Part shown: positions 47,901-57,269 of the stretch, piece by piece
How the letters are laid out: every line of letters starts with the position of its first letter
How positions within the stretch are numbered: the first letter of the stretch is position 1
Source: Aurantiochytrium sp. KH105
Taxonomy: Eukaryota; Sar; Bigyra; Thraustochytrida; Thraustochytriidae
NCBI GenBank assembly: GCA_003116975.1
Contig: BGKB01000085.1
Location: 434,001-498,000, forward strand
Direction of reading: 5' to 3'
DNA length: 64,000 nucleotides
The notes under the pieces: model-generated
Database searches by the model: none
The model's input: only the letters and a program-made list of their open reading frames with translations
Told to the model about the DNA's origin: nothing
Program-made: the position numbers and the translations under genes

Positions 47901-50338
47901 ATGACCTCGTTCCAGTTCTCGCCCGTGAGCACTTGAAAGACGGTGACGAATCCCCACGCAAAGGAGTCGAAATTGGCGCGCGGCGTCTCCTCGAGACATC
48001 CTTCGTAGTCTTCAGGGTCATCGCAGAAATGATTTGCCGTCCATTGGCCGCCAAAAAGCTGCATCCCAAGCAGCGTGAAGATGAACATAATGATGACAAG
48101 GAGAATAGCAGCGTTTGTCACATCCAAAATGGAGAGCAAGATAGTGTGCAAAAGCTTGCGTAGATTCTTCCAGCTTCGCGCGAGCTTGAAGACACGCATG
48201 AGACGAAAGGTGCGCAGCGCCCCGAGACCCGTTCCGCCTCCCTCTGCATCCATGACGAGCTCCACGAGCGAGATGGTGACGATGACAAAGTCAAAAACGT
48301 TGAAAAAGTCTTTGGCATACTGCCTCGGCCCGAGTCCAATGAGTTTGAGGCCCATTTCGATTGTGAAAGCAATGGTGAATGTGGCATTTGCAGTATCCTG
48401 AAAGGCGCGCTCATTTGCGGACATGTTGTGATGCTCCATACTGAGTGTAATCGTGTTCAGCACAATGAGAAGAGTGATGAAGCCCTGAAAGACGTCCGAT
48501 TGTACGAGAAGGAAGACCCAACGAATGGGCTCCGGGCCGTAGGGTTCCAAGACAGTGCCTTCAGCGAGAGCACTTGCCATCGTGGACTGCCGTCGGACGC
48601 GTCTCTGACTCTCTCCAGCGGCGATGAGCACCGCGTTTCCGCCGGAGGCCTGGTGCGTTACGCGCGACTGTTTTCCACTCCCTGAGTGCGCAGACCCATC
48701 TTGCAGCGCCTCTGTGGTCTCTTTGGTTTCCGCCGCAGGCACGCCAAGAGCGTCACTAGCATCTGGGGCAACGTCGTGGGTCACTGAGCTCGCTTGAGAG
48801 CTGGGGATGCCGCTTCGTTTCCTGCTAGCCTTGTCTTCTTCTTCCTCCTCTTCAATGCGCAACGTTTCGTCCTCCTGATCAATCGCAGCCTCGTAGGCCT
48901 CATTGATCACAGCTAGGGTGAGCTCGAGCATGAAGAAGGAGCACATCCAGAGCATGATAAAAAAGTACATGAAGATGACAAACGAATGACCAAATGAAGC
49001 TTGCAAGCCATACATGATATCGGACCAGCCTTCGAGCGTGATGGAGGTCATGATCGAGAGCCATGCGTAGCCAATTGTGTCAAAGTTTGCAAAGCCATCT
49101 CCTAATTGATTCTCACCCGTGTTGAGGCAAAAGGAAGTTACTTCGAGCGTTGGCAAGCTACGTTTGTATCGTTGCGTAAAGGTTCCATTCTCGCTCTGGA
49201 AGAAACCAGTGCTGGCACCACTTGGAAGGGAGTCCGGGATCCCTTCGAGCATCTCTTTGGGTAGCACAACGGTCTCCTCAATGATACTGTCCTCGCCGGG
49301 GAGGTAGTCTGGATTGATGATGATTGTAGGGTCTCGCTCGTAGCACTGCGGGCCCGCAAGCGTAAGGCAATCTTCTCCTGACCGCGTCCATAGCGAAAAA
49401 GGAAAACTGACTGTGCTTGTGTCTACTGTTGATGCGCATGGAAGCGGACAAGGCGCCTCGTCGCCTTCAACAAGAGACATAAATTCGAACTGAGACCCAA
49501 GCTCATAAGTGCCACTGCCCGAAGGGTCTACATAGTAACACCGCCCTGTGAGCGTCCCCGAGAAGAGCTGAAGACCGACAATGCCAAAGACGGTGAAAAG
49601 GAAAAGACAAAGAAGCATGACGTGCAACATGGACCGGATTGACGCAATAAGCGCACTCACGATTGGCCGCATGCCTGGAATACTTGAAAGTGTCCGCAGC
49701 GGGCGGAGAACACGAAAGGTCCGCAGCGCCGACAAATTGGCAATGCCAGGCACATAAGACAGCCAGCCAACAAAAACGACGACAAAGTCGAGAAGATTCC
49801 AGCCATCCCGTAAATAGGTCCCTCGCTGTGAGATAAAACCCAGTGCGATAATTTTGACAGCCATCTCGAATGTAAAGAGAATATTGAAGAGCACCTCTGC
49901 TGAGGACTGGATCTCTTTGAGGTACGGGGTGGCGCATTTGTTGTACATGTCGCCGACCAAGAGGTCTGATTCAATGCAGCACTTGGAGCCACGCGTGACA
50001 TCATTCTCGTCAACGAACTCGTTATACATGTTGCATTTGTAGGTGAAGTTTGTCACGTCCACTTTTACGATTGCCGAATCACTCATTTCCTCCGTAGTGC
50101 AGCAAGTGGCAAAGGGTTCTGTCATGGCGAGAATGAGACAGTTTGTAAGAATTAGAATGAGAACGCTGGCCCTGAAGATTTTGTGATGCATGATATCAGT
50201 GCACAATCGACGTAATGCGTTTTGTCGCGAGAACACGCCGAGCGAGCGAACGCTGCCAAGGTTATGCATTGCTGAGAGATCTTTCGATTTGGCCTGTGAA
50301 GCATTCTCTTCCAGGGGCTTTCCTGGTGACGACGCCAT
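44969..50338 (-). CDS. Four-domain voltage-gated cation channel (Cav/Nav alpha-subunit type)
   Basis: 1,789 residues, intronless. Four repeats of six membrane helices. S4 voltage sensors: ALRTFRVLRPLRTLSS, ALRTFRLMRVFKLARS, SLRSLRALRPLRVISR and LLRIFRVARIFRLVRT. The pore loops are TLEGW (about 434), TGENW (about 807), SGEMW (about 1230) and TGESF (about 1516), giving an EEEE filter, which predicts calcium selectivity. The III-IV linker at about 1298 has LLTEEQKLWLATIKK, which aligns with the TEEQK that follows the IFM latch of animal Nav channels; IFM itself is absent. The C-terminus has an EF-hand-like helix pair and an IQ-like motif (LLQSAMRGFIYR, about 1726). It would mediate calcium entry at the plasma membrane or ciliary membrane. 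Confidence 0.95.
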   Translation of the reverse strand: MASSPGKPLEENASQAKSKDLSAMHNLGSVRSLGVFSRQNALRRLCTDIMHHKIFRASVLILILTNCLILAMTEPFATCCTTEEMSDSAIVKVDVTNFTYKCNMYNEFVDENDVTRGSKCCIESDLLVGDMYNKCATPYLKEIQSSAEVLFNILFTFEMAVKIIALGFISQRGTYLRDGWNLLDFVVVFVGWLSYVPGIANLSALRTFRVLRPLRTLSSIPGMRPIVSALIASIRSMLHVMLLCLFLFTVFGIVGLQLFSGTLTGRCYYVDPSGSGTYELGSQFEFMSLVEGDEAPCPLPCASTVDTSTVSFPFSLWTRSGEDCLTLAGPQCYERDPTIIINPDYLPGEDSIIEETVVLPKEMLEGIPDSLPSGASTGFFQSENGTFTQRYKRSLPTLEVTSFCLNTGENQLGDGFANFDTIGYAWLSIMTSITLEGWSDIMYGLQASFGHSFVIFMYFFIMLWMCSFFMLELTLAVINEAYEAAIDQEDETLRIEEEEEEDKASRKRSGIPSSQASSVTHDVAPDASDALGVPAAETKETTEALQDGSAHSGSGKQSRVTHQASGGNAVLIAAGESQRRVRRQSTMASALAEGTVLEPYGPEPIRWVFLLVQSDVFQGFITLLIVLNTITLSMEHHNMSANERAFQDTANATFTIAFTIEMGLKLIGLGPRQYAKDFFNVFDFVIVTISLVELVMDAEGGGTGLGALRTFRLMRVFKLARSWKNLRKLLHTILLSILDVTNAAILLVIIMFIFTLLGMQLFGGQWTANHFCDDPEDYEGCLEETPRANFDSFAWGFVTVFQVLTGENWNEVMYIGKRVNGEIAWVYFIALNIVGTYMVLNLFLAILLARFEADDRVEALEEAAETLRQESKRRLQARASGASITPAMPQSSESTMKKDAKPVGVHADPQFASTGRRISSQTLRRTSSQRDDDCFDGDDVEARPPNPNKMTMHPTARAFFLLPPDNWFRQACFKLVNSGKFDNFILLLIGISTVLLAAEEPYVSECKETTCKGFFSFLYVMDIVLNVLFIIEMVLKMIALGVLFHKHSYLRSGWNVLDFGIVLVSISSLVLGGDKAMKALKSLRSLRALRPLRVISRSPGMRLVVNAIIAAIPAIANVSVVVLLFMLIFAIIGVQSFAGGLNSCNDPSLQGPTVNKSMCLADETWTPTLSDCGVLATDSLIEQCMRCGENGCNGTEFEFPRIWGPHGGRFNTYNFDNVGQSLLVVFEVVSGEMWPDMMYAAMDVVGPDQPMLAWPHRENGSVAIWFILVILVCSFLMINVFVGVIIDNFNDMKEKQNGSGLLTEEQKLWLATIKKTMQEKPKKLTSPPKDKLRLKVWKLVTSRRFEFVIMSFILLNTFVMMLQSESISGTLLTVTKSLNWVFLAIFTIEASLKLYAHRLAYFKSGWNCFDFSLVIFGYLGLMGGLGPLASLLRIFRVARIFRLVRTSPGLLAIFRTLVFSIPAILNVGGIFLLLILIYAILGMNLFANIKHGDLLNSDANFNGFFVSVSTLFRVSTGESFNGIMHDCMIEEPYCSEDAGNCGYPIFAPIYFCSFFVFSSYTLLSMITAIILDQFADQGAAAASTVREEHIEAFKEEWSKLDPKGTMLIREELLIKLVSHVPYPLGVRNTPRSVACGLSVRKLANALIRSLDVPTIHGSVAFSDVLTELTSKAMPEISIPEDNKLVQKLLGRKENNQAKMLRKMGTSREHILYNAAQVNAIMLLQSAMRGFIYRTKLAELMQLPEETKLESVVSQDEGTGVRNDDPSPAQDLVDQDEQKEKESAAEFSSQ

Positions 50339-51509
50339 TGTTGCGATTCACGAGTCCTCGACCGCAGCGGTATGCACTCACTCGCACGAGCGACGAGCTG
50401 CCGTGCCGGTCTTCACTTTAAACTTTGCAACGTGAAGAACCCTTGGTCTTGCGAGCAGTATTGAGGTATTGGGTGTATGATGTTGGTCTATGTAAAGACT
50501 TCGCCCGTTTCCTGCCGGCCAGCCGACCAAGGGAACGGGGTTAGCCAGCCGGCCAGCAAGGCCGATCGCGCGCCTGCAAGGCCGATTGCAAATCACTTGC
50601 TACGTTTCGCTCGTCACGCCGCAGGAATGTATGTGCCTACCTCCTTGCTATCGCCCTTGCTTGCTCGTTGACTAGGCTCAAGGAAGTCTTTGAAATAATG
50701 GTAGTGGCAACTACGCAACGGCCAGGACGCAGCTGTGCCGAGACGCTCGACGCGTATTATCAACCACGCGTCCAGCCAAGCTTCTATCAGGTTCTGGGCC
50801 AAAGTATAGCGCTTGGCTTGCTGCTCCGTGCCGTTCCCTCGTCGCGTCGCGCTCCGCTGCGCCGCGTCGCAGCCTGGCCGGCCTGGCCTGGCCTGGCCTT
50901 GCGCCAAGTTTTGCCCCAAGAAATGGTTTATGCTACCTTTGCTTCTTTCAAAGCTGACGGAGCTTTGTGTGCATGCACAGACGAAGCAAAGCGCGCGGCT
51001 TGTCGGTCGACAGCTCTTCTTTGCAGCTCTCGCTGGCGGTTCAGCAGAACGACAGTCTGACTGTCAGCCAGGTGGTTTCAAGTTCAACTTGCTTGGCAAA
51101 AGCCGATGCTGGGGTGAAAGCTTGCCAGCTCTGCTTCCGAGCCGGCCGCGTAAGACTGGAAGCAACGAAACAGACGTCTTGAGCGCGTCTCTCTGTTATT
51201 TACTGTCAGACAGAGTCAGTTTCGGGCGCAACGTTCGAGACGAAGACGAATGATGGCGTGCATTCATGTCTACTACTACTGTTACTACTATTATGAGATT
51301 CAACGGTACTTTTTTTTCACCCTCCAAAAAAGGCCTAACTTTTTTCTCTTTTCAAGTTTTATTGGGGGGATGAGAAGCAAAACGGTGTGGGAAAGGGAAA
51401 GGCTCCCTGTGGCTGGCTGCTATTATTTTGACTAGACTGAGGGCTAGATAGGGAGATATGAAGATCCCATGCAAGATCTTTGTGTCTTGGTGTAAAGATC
51501 TTTAAGGAC
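50339..51509. promoter_or_regulatory. Upstream region of the channel gene
   Basis: 1.17 kb between two minus-strand genes. A GGCCTGGCCTGG-type tract lies at about 50876-50900 and T-rich runs at about 51310-51340 near the MFS stop. Plus-strand frames of 130-146 codons look like low-complexity shadows. No gene. Confidence 0.5.
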
Positions 51510-53030
51510 TCATGAGGTCTGCGGCCGAACCTGGCCAACGCCATCAATGCGCTCGCGGTAAAAGAGCAGCATGGAAAACACGCAGACGGCGATAAACTGC
51601 ACAATGGCCGTCGCGAGAAAACTGGCACCGTAGCCGTACTTGTCGCAGAGGATGCCGCCCAGAACAGCGCTACCGCTCCACGAAAATTGCGAAACCGAGT
51701 CCATGGAATTCCACCATGCGCGACTGGATTTGTCGACGAAGTCAATAAGGATAGACTTTCGAATCGGCGCGCAGCAGTTCATGAAGGCCGTGCGGACAAT
51801 AAAGATGGGAACAATGACCATGGGCTCTTTCCACAGCGCCTTGTCCTTGCTTTGGCCCATTTGGTACATGGCAAAGAGCAGAATGACACCCGAGGTGCTA
51901 AAGAAAATCGGAACACGCACGCGGCCAAAGTATTTGATCATACGCGTGGCGATGACAGAGCAAACGACAATTGCGAGGGGCGAAATGACGTAAATGGCAT
52001 TGACCTGACCGGGCGACATGCCAGTCTCCTCCTTGAAAAAGAGCGGAAAGAACTTTATCGTCATCCCTGATGCAAGGCCAAAGCTCACGTCGCAAGCAAG
52101 CGTGATGCGCGGGATCCAGAATTTGGCGCCACGAAGACTTGCCGCCGTGGAGGAACCAGCAGACTCTTGACGCAAAAGAGGCGCATCTGCGTCGGCAGCT
52201 TCAATGTTGCGAACAGGCTCGTCACCGTCAGACAAGGCATGGTCTCTGCTCTCTGCCAGCGCGTGTTGCTCGGCCTCGATCTCGGCGGTCGGGATGGCGG
52301 CATACGTGAGGTCCGAGGCGTCCGGAACACCGAACTCGGGAGACTGGGGCACGGCCTCGCTCTCGTGTCCAAGCGCGTGCTTGTCGCGAAGCAGCAAAAG
52401 CAACATGGCTGGAATGAGAGTGAGTCCAATGCCCACGTAGAAAACGGTGCGCAGTTGAGGGCGCGTCCAGGTGTCACCGATGAGCACAAAGAGAACTGCA
52501 GAGAGACACGGCCCGGTCGCGCGGAAAAGCACTCGAGCGATAAACTTGGCCGTCGTTACCACAGGTCTTTCTTCCGTATGCAAAGAGTCGTGAAAGAGTG
52601 CCTCTAAGGAGCCGCTGCTAGATCCGTCGAAAAAGCCGAACATGCCAAGCGCAATACACATGAGCACGTATTCGATGACGCCGCTGTCTGGGACGTTGTC
52701 GTACGATGCACCAACAGCTAACGTCACGATGAACACGCACACGGTGAGGACGCCAACGCCGCTGGCAACGCGCAGAACGCGTTCGCGACCGTACTTGTCG
52801 CCCATGTAGCCGCTTGGGAGGGCGGCCATTGCTTGCACAGCGCCCTGGAGGCCTTCAGCAATGCCTACGAGGGTGTTCTTGCCGGGAGGAATTGTCTTGA
52901 GATACCCGCTGAGCACCGAGGTTCCCCAGAGCCCAAGGGCGAAAGAGTACGTTGCCGTGTACATGAGCGCCGCACGCACGTTCGGATTTTTCCATGCCCG
53001 GAGGCCCTGGACCTCCTTGAAAAAGCTCAT
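51510..53030 (-). CDS. Major facilitator superfamily transporter
   Basis: 506 residues with about twelve membrane helices in two halves. The motif A loop between helices 2 and 3 is GYMGDKYGRERVLR. The central cytoplasmic loop is long and acidic (HESEAVPQSPE; EAEQHALAESRDHALSDGDE). The second half starts FWIPRITLACDVSFGLASG. The substrate is unknown; similarity in style to sugar or drug MFS members is not enough to choose. Start is an ATG directly before the amphipathic FFKEVQGLRAWKN segment. Confidence 0.85.
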   Translation of the reverse strand: MSFFKEVQGLRAWKNPNVRAALMYTATYSFALGLWGTSVLSGYLKTIPPGKNTLVGIAEGLQGAVQAMAALPSGYMGDKYGRERVLRVASGVGVLTVCVFIVTLAVGASYDNVPDSGVIEYVLMCIALGMFGFFDGSSSGSLEALFHDSLHTEERPVVTTAKFIARVLFRATGPCLSAVLFVLIGDTWTRPQLRTVFYVGIGLTLIPAMLLLLLRDKHALGHESEAVPQSPEFGVPDASDLTYAAIPTAEIEAEQHALAESRDHALSDGDEPVRNIEAADADAPLLRQESAGSSTAASLRGAKFWIPRITLACDVSFGLASGMTIKFFPLFFKEETGMSPGQVNAIYVISPLAIVVCSVIATRMIKYFGRVRVPIFFSTSGVILLFAMYQMGQSKDKALWKEPMVIVPIFIVRTAFMNCCAPIRKSILIDFVDKSSRAWWNSMDSVSQFSWSGSAVLGGILCDKYGYGASFLATAIVQFIAVCVFSMLLFYRERIDGVGQVRPQTS

Positions 53031-53789
53031 CTTGCTCGTCTCTCTACCTGCCGACCGGTTGCTCCCGCGCTAGTCTGCTCTCGAAAGATGCGAGGAACGA
53101 GCTCGCAAATTCGAGTACGAGGAGGAGGGTGGCTTTTGGCGTGGGTCGCTTCGTCTCCCCTCGTCCTCGCCGAGCCGCAACTTTCCGGGTCTCCTGGCGT
53201 TCAAACTACGGAAGACTGGCCAGCTTCTTCTTCGCGATTCCGCGTTTCCGCTCGCGCCGCTGCTCCTCTCGGCTGCCCGCAAGCCTGAGCGCCTTCACAC
53301 ACACAGAGAGCGAGAGCTCGGTGACGGTCGCGGCGCTGATGACGTCGCCACAGCCGCTGATGATCAGATCACCGCCGATGCTCTTCGCGTCGCGATGTCG
53401 CGCGACGGCCAAATCTTCTTTGGCAGTCGCTTCGCTTCGCTCCGCTCCGCCCCGCTCCGCCCCGCTCCGCCCCGCTCCGCCCCGCTCCGCTCCGCTCCAC
53501 CCCTGCCTCGGGCGCGAGGGCCGGGCGCGATGGCGGTCTGCCCGAACTGTCTCGAGACAAGACACGGCCGGGATGGAGCGAGATAACGAAACATATTTGA
53601 GAGAGGGAGAGAGACGCGCATGCAGACGCCTATCTTCTCTCGGCTCGCCGCGCCTCGGTGCGCGCGCGGCGTCGGAGGCCCGCGACGCGCGCGCTCTCCA
53701 TTTGCTCGCGCGCGCGCGCGCTCGCTCGCCCGCGCTCCTCGCCCGCGCGCCTGCCCGCGCGGGATTTCCGTCCGCGAGGGACGGCCGCC
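53031..53789. promoter_or_regulatory. Divergent intergenic region with GC decamer repeat
   Basis: 759 bases between the MFS and acetyltransferase genes. A (CCCCGCTCCG)n array lies at about 53441-53505, and (CG)n-type runs are near 53700-53720. Overlapping frames on both strands are Arg/Ala-rich and not supported. Confidence 0.6.
53441..53505. repeat. CCCCGCTCCG tandem repeat
   Basis: Four clear decamers flanked by CGCTTCGCTC and CGCTCCGCTC variants, located in a bidirectional promoter region. Confidence 0.8.
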
Positions 53790-56700
53790 ATGGAGAAGGA
53801 GGCGGAGCCGCACATGGCGGCGCCCGAGACGGCGCAGCAGGAGCAGCAGCAGCAGCAGCAGCAGGACGAGCGAGCGACAGCGGTGCCCCTTGCGAGTGCG
53901 GCTGCAGCTGAGCCACAGCAGCAAGATGAGCAAGAACAGCAGCGAGAGGAGCGAGAGCGAGAGGCCACGAAGAAGGAGCCGCTCGAGGGGACCTCCTTGC
54001 AAAGCGCGCTCAAGGCCCAAAAGCTAAGCGTGTTGCGGCTGTGGCGCGAATGGGCCGATAGTGAGGCCAGCGCACGCAGAGCGCAAGACCCAGATGCTGA
54101 CGCTAACGGTGTTGCCTCGGAATCTGCTGCCAACGATGCCAACGCCGACTCGAAGGCTGTACCCCTCAAGCCCGAGGATAACGCCAAGACACCCGAAAAC
54201 GTAGTGGAAAAGCGGCGACCGCGCGCGCTGTCTCGGGAAGAGGTCCAGGCACTATCTGTTGTTGGGGGCGCCCTCATGAGTGATGAGGACTTGAAACACC
54301 ACCTTGAGGACCTGGGCAAGGAGAGCAACCGCGTCTTTACGCCGCTAACCTTGCTCCTACGTAGGCTCTACGAGCACAAGATGAACCGAGGCATCTTTAA
54401 CAATCCGGTCGATCCTGTAGCTCTCCAACTTCCCACATACTTTGACGTTGTCAAGTCCCCAATGGATCTTGGTACAATGCGAAAAAAATTGCAGAGACAC
54501 GAGTACGCGGACTTGGAGGCCTTTGGACGTGACGTGGAGCTTGTGTTTAGCAACGCAATGCTCTTTAATCCTCCGCGATTTGCAGTCCACCAGGCAGCAA
54601 AGAAACTAAACAAGGCCTTCCACGCCGACTTTGACAAGCTCGTGGCCGAACATCGCGCGCAAGAGGCGGCCGCCGTCACGCACTCGTGCGAGTCGTGCAA
54701 GGGCGCCACTTGCGAGCTGTGCGGTCGTGGCTGTCTGCACTTTCAGGAACCCGCACTTCGCTGCAGCGCGCCGTGCAAAGCGCGCATCAATCGAAATGCT
54801 GTCTATTATCGCTTTGGCGGCGACCGTGGACAACATTGGTGCAACCGCTGCTACACGGCTCTGCCAGAGCACTTTTTGGGTGTGCTCGGCCAGCCGATGC
54901 GCAAGAGCGAATTGGAGCGGCGTGTGAACAATGACGTCTATCGTGAACCCTGGGCTCAATGTGGTAACTGTAGTCGAAGAGTCCACCAGATCTGTTCCCT
55001 TTTTCACTCCTCAATTGTGCGTAGCGGGACACTTTTCCGCTGCGCCATTTGCGTTGCCGCATCGCGTGGCCTCAAGTCGAGCGTACGGCACCTTTCAACA
55101 AACGGCGCAACAAAGGCGGACACTTCCGTTCCTGCGCAAAAAATAAACGCTGCAGAAGAAAAGGAAGATCCCTCCGTCTCCGCCTCTGCCGCCCCGACCG
55201 ACCTTGCTGTCCCTGCGCAAAGCGCGGACGTGGCTGCTCCAACTCAAGTCGTCGGTGAAAAGAGGCAATTGGAAGCCACCGAGGATCCGCCTGCGAAACG
55301 GCAGCGGTCCGAGGAAAGCGGTGACGCGAACGCTGGGAATGGAGGAGAGGCCAATGGCGGGAGCGTCAACATGTCTTCGCCGCAGGAAACGGTGCAGGGC
55401 GTATTGCGTGATGCCGACCCTTGGGCAGACTCTTTACCGCACACAGCCATGGGCGCTTACCTCGAGGACCAGGTGCGCAAGGTCGCGTGTGCGCAAGCGT
55501 CGCAAGAGTTTGCAGATTCAATCACTTTGCGCGTGGTTTCGAGCCGGGATGTCGTCACCGAGTACGAGGCAAGAGCATTGCGTTGGATTGAAGCGCAACG
55601 CAAATCGTGTGGGGACGCGTATGCTGGGACCGATTTTGCGCGACGTTTTCCGTGCCGGTCCAAGACGGTGCTGCTCTTTCGACGCATCGATGGAATTGAT
55701 GTGCTGTGCTTCGTTCTCTATGTGCAAGAGTATGGCGCCAGTTGTCCTGCGCCTAACAAAGGCTGTATTTACGTCTCGTACCTTGATTCAGTGGCGTACA
55801 TTGAGCCTGCGGGTCTGCGCACGGCTCTGTATCAAGAAGTGATGGTGAGCTACTTTCGTTGGTGCAAGGCGCGAGGCTTTGAGACATGTTATATTTGGGC
55901 TTGCCCGCCGCAGCGCGGAGATGCCTACATTCTCTATTGCCATCCCAAGTGGCAGCGTTCGCCTGGTATTGAGCGTTTACGCAAGTGGTACGCGCAGATT
56001 GTCCAAACATGCAAGGACGAAGGTGTGGTCTTGGCTGAGACAAATTATTACGACAAACACCTCTCGCAATTTCGCCCACTCCTCAACACGCGGTCGTCCC
56101 GAGGCCGCCGTCCACCAGCGGCTCCAGGGCCGCCTGCTTCAGCCGTGCCATCAAGTGCAGCAGGCGGCGGCGGTGGCGGCGGCGGTCTTTACGGTCCGGG
56201 CAAGCCCAGTGCAGCAGCCGCACAAAATAGGGGGTTAGGATTAGGAGGAGGGGTGATCCAAGGCGGGGGCAAACCGAGCTCAGTTCTCAATGCAGGAGCG
56301 TACGGGCAATCTTTTGGCGCAGATCGACCAGCGTCTCCAACGTCACCAACGACTGCGGTTATGGCGGGCACTTTTGGGCCGTCCCAAATTCAATTTCCGA
56401 TCGAGACTGTGCCTTATTTCTATGGCGATTATCTTCCGAACGAGGTGGAGTCACTGTTGAACATTTTGCGGAATCCTCGTGATGGCGCGGACAACCGGCT
56501 CCAGTCTTCTGTCGACGAGCAGATTGCTGTATGGTGGCGTGAAGTCTGGGGCGTGCGAACGCATGCTACACTCCTGCAAGGCTCTGGCAAAAATGCTAAT
56601 GCCGATGTTCGCGCAACGTCTGCTACTCAAAATGCTCAGAATTCTACGGGAGCGGCAACGGGTGACAACGCGGCTGCGGCTGCAGGGGCCACAACGGTGG

Positions 56701-57269
56701 CGACCGCCGGAAACGCTTCCACTACACTCAAACCGACAGCATCTTCAATTCCTGCGGTGGCTCCCGAGGGTAAGGGCGGAACTCTGGAGGCAGTGCGGTC
56801 CCCAATGTGGAAGGTGGCGCCGACCGTGGATCTGGAAGACGCAGATCTTCACAAGGGCTTCGCCTCGCCGCAGCAACGCAATGATTGGCTCATGCGTCGG
56901 CTCGCGGCAGCCATCAAGCCAATGTCCGAAAACTTTCTCGTTCTGACTTTGAATGAGGCTTCTCCTCTTCAAGGACCATCGGCTGCCAATGGCGGCTCAG
57001 CCGAGAATGCACTGCCTCCCAAGGTCACGGACTTGGGTGGGGTGCTGCTCACGGACGACACAAGCGACCCGGATCCAGTTCTCCCTCCGGGCATCTTTGA
57101 CACGCGCATGGAGTTTCTCGACATTTGCAAGCACAATAGTATTCAATTCGATGAATTGCGTCGTGCCAAACACTCGTCGCTTGTGCTCATGCACTACCAC
57201 AAGAAGGCCACACGCCAGGGGCTCAAGGCCGTCACCCCTATTGCTCGTCGCCGAAACCTCGCTGGCTAA
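53790..57269 (+). CDS. CBP/p300-type histone acetyltransferase
   Basis: 1,159 residues from ATG 53790 in a GCCGCCATGG context; the frame is open upstream into Arg-rich sequence. Gln/Glu-rich N-terminus. Bromodomain at about 186-290 (FNNPVDPVALQLPTYFDVVK; the acetyl-lysine Asn in NAMLFNPP). A RING/PHD-type zinc region at about 300-425 (CESCKGATCELCGRGC; WCNRCY; CGNCSRRVHQIC) as in CBP and plant HAC. The KAT11 domain starts near 577: YVSYLDSVAYIEP, HPKWQRSPGIERLRKWYAQI, and much later PYFYGDYLPNEVESLL, ending FDELRRAKHSSLVLMHYHKK at about 1135. Gly/Ala/Thr-rich insertions split the catalytic domain twice. The chain stops right after KAT11; no ZZ or TAZ2 finger follows. A nuclear transcription coactivator. 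Confidence 0.92.
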   Translation: MEKEAEPHMAAPETAQQEQQQQQQQDERATAVPLASAAAAEPQQQDEQEQQREEREREATKKEPLEGTSLQSALKAQKLSVLRLWREWADSEASARRAQDPDADANGVASESAANDANADSKAVPLKPEDNAKTPENVVEKRRPRALSREEVQALSVVGGALMSDEDLKHHLEDLGKESNRVFTPLTLLLRRLYEHKMNRGIFNNPVDPVALQLPTYFDVVKSPMDLGTMRKKLQRHEYADLEAFGRDVELVFSNAMLFNPPRFAVHQAAKKLNKAFHADFDKLVAEHRAQEAAAVTHSCESCKGATCELCGRGCLHFQEPALRCSAPCKARINRNAVYYRFGGDRGQHWCNRCYTALPEHFLGVLGQPMRKSELERRVNNDVYREPWAQCGNCSRRVHQICSLFHSSIVRSGTLFRCAICVAASRGLKSSVRHLSTNGATKADTSVPAQKINAAEEKEDPSVSASAAPTDLAVPAQSADVAAPTQVVGEKRQLEATEDPPAKRQRSEESGDANAGNGGEANGGSVNMSSPQETVQGVLRDADPWADSLPHTAMGAYLEDQVRKVACAQASQEFADSITLRVVSSRDVVTEYEARALRWIEAQRKSCGDAYAGTDFARRFPCRSKTVLLFRRIDGIDVLCFVLYVQEYGASCPAPNKGCIYVSYLDSVAYIEPAGLRTALYQEVMVSYFRWCKARGFETCYIWACPPQRGDAYILYCHPKWQRSPGIERLRKWYAQIVQTCKDEGVVLAETNYYDKHLSQFRPLLNTRSSRGRRPPAAPGPPASAVPSSAAGGGGGGGGLYGPGKPSAAAAQNRGLGLGGGVIQGGGKPSSVLNAGAYGQSFGADRPASPTSPTTAVMAGTFGPSQIQFPIETVPYFYGDYLPNEVESLLNILRNPRDGADNRLQSSVDEQIAVWWREVWGVRTHATLLQGSGKNANADVRATSATQNAQNSTGAATGDNAAAAAGATTVATAGNASTTLKPTASSIPAVAPEGKGGTLEAVRSPMWKVAPTVDLEDADLHKGFASPQQRNDWLMRRLAAAIKPMSENFLVLTLNEASPLQGPSAANGGSAENALPPKVTDLGGVLLTDDTSDPDPVLPPGIFDTRMEFLDICKHNSIQFDELRRAKHSSLVLMHYHKKATRQGLKAVTPIARRRNLAG

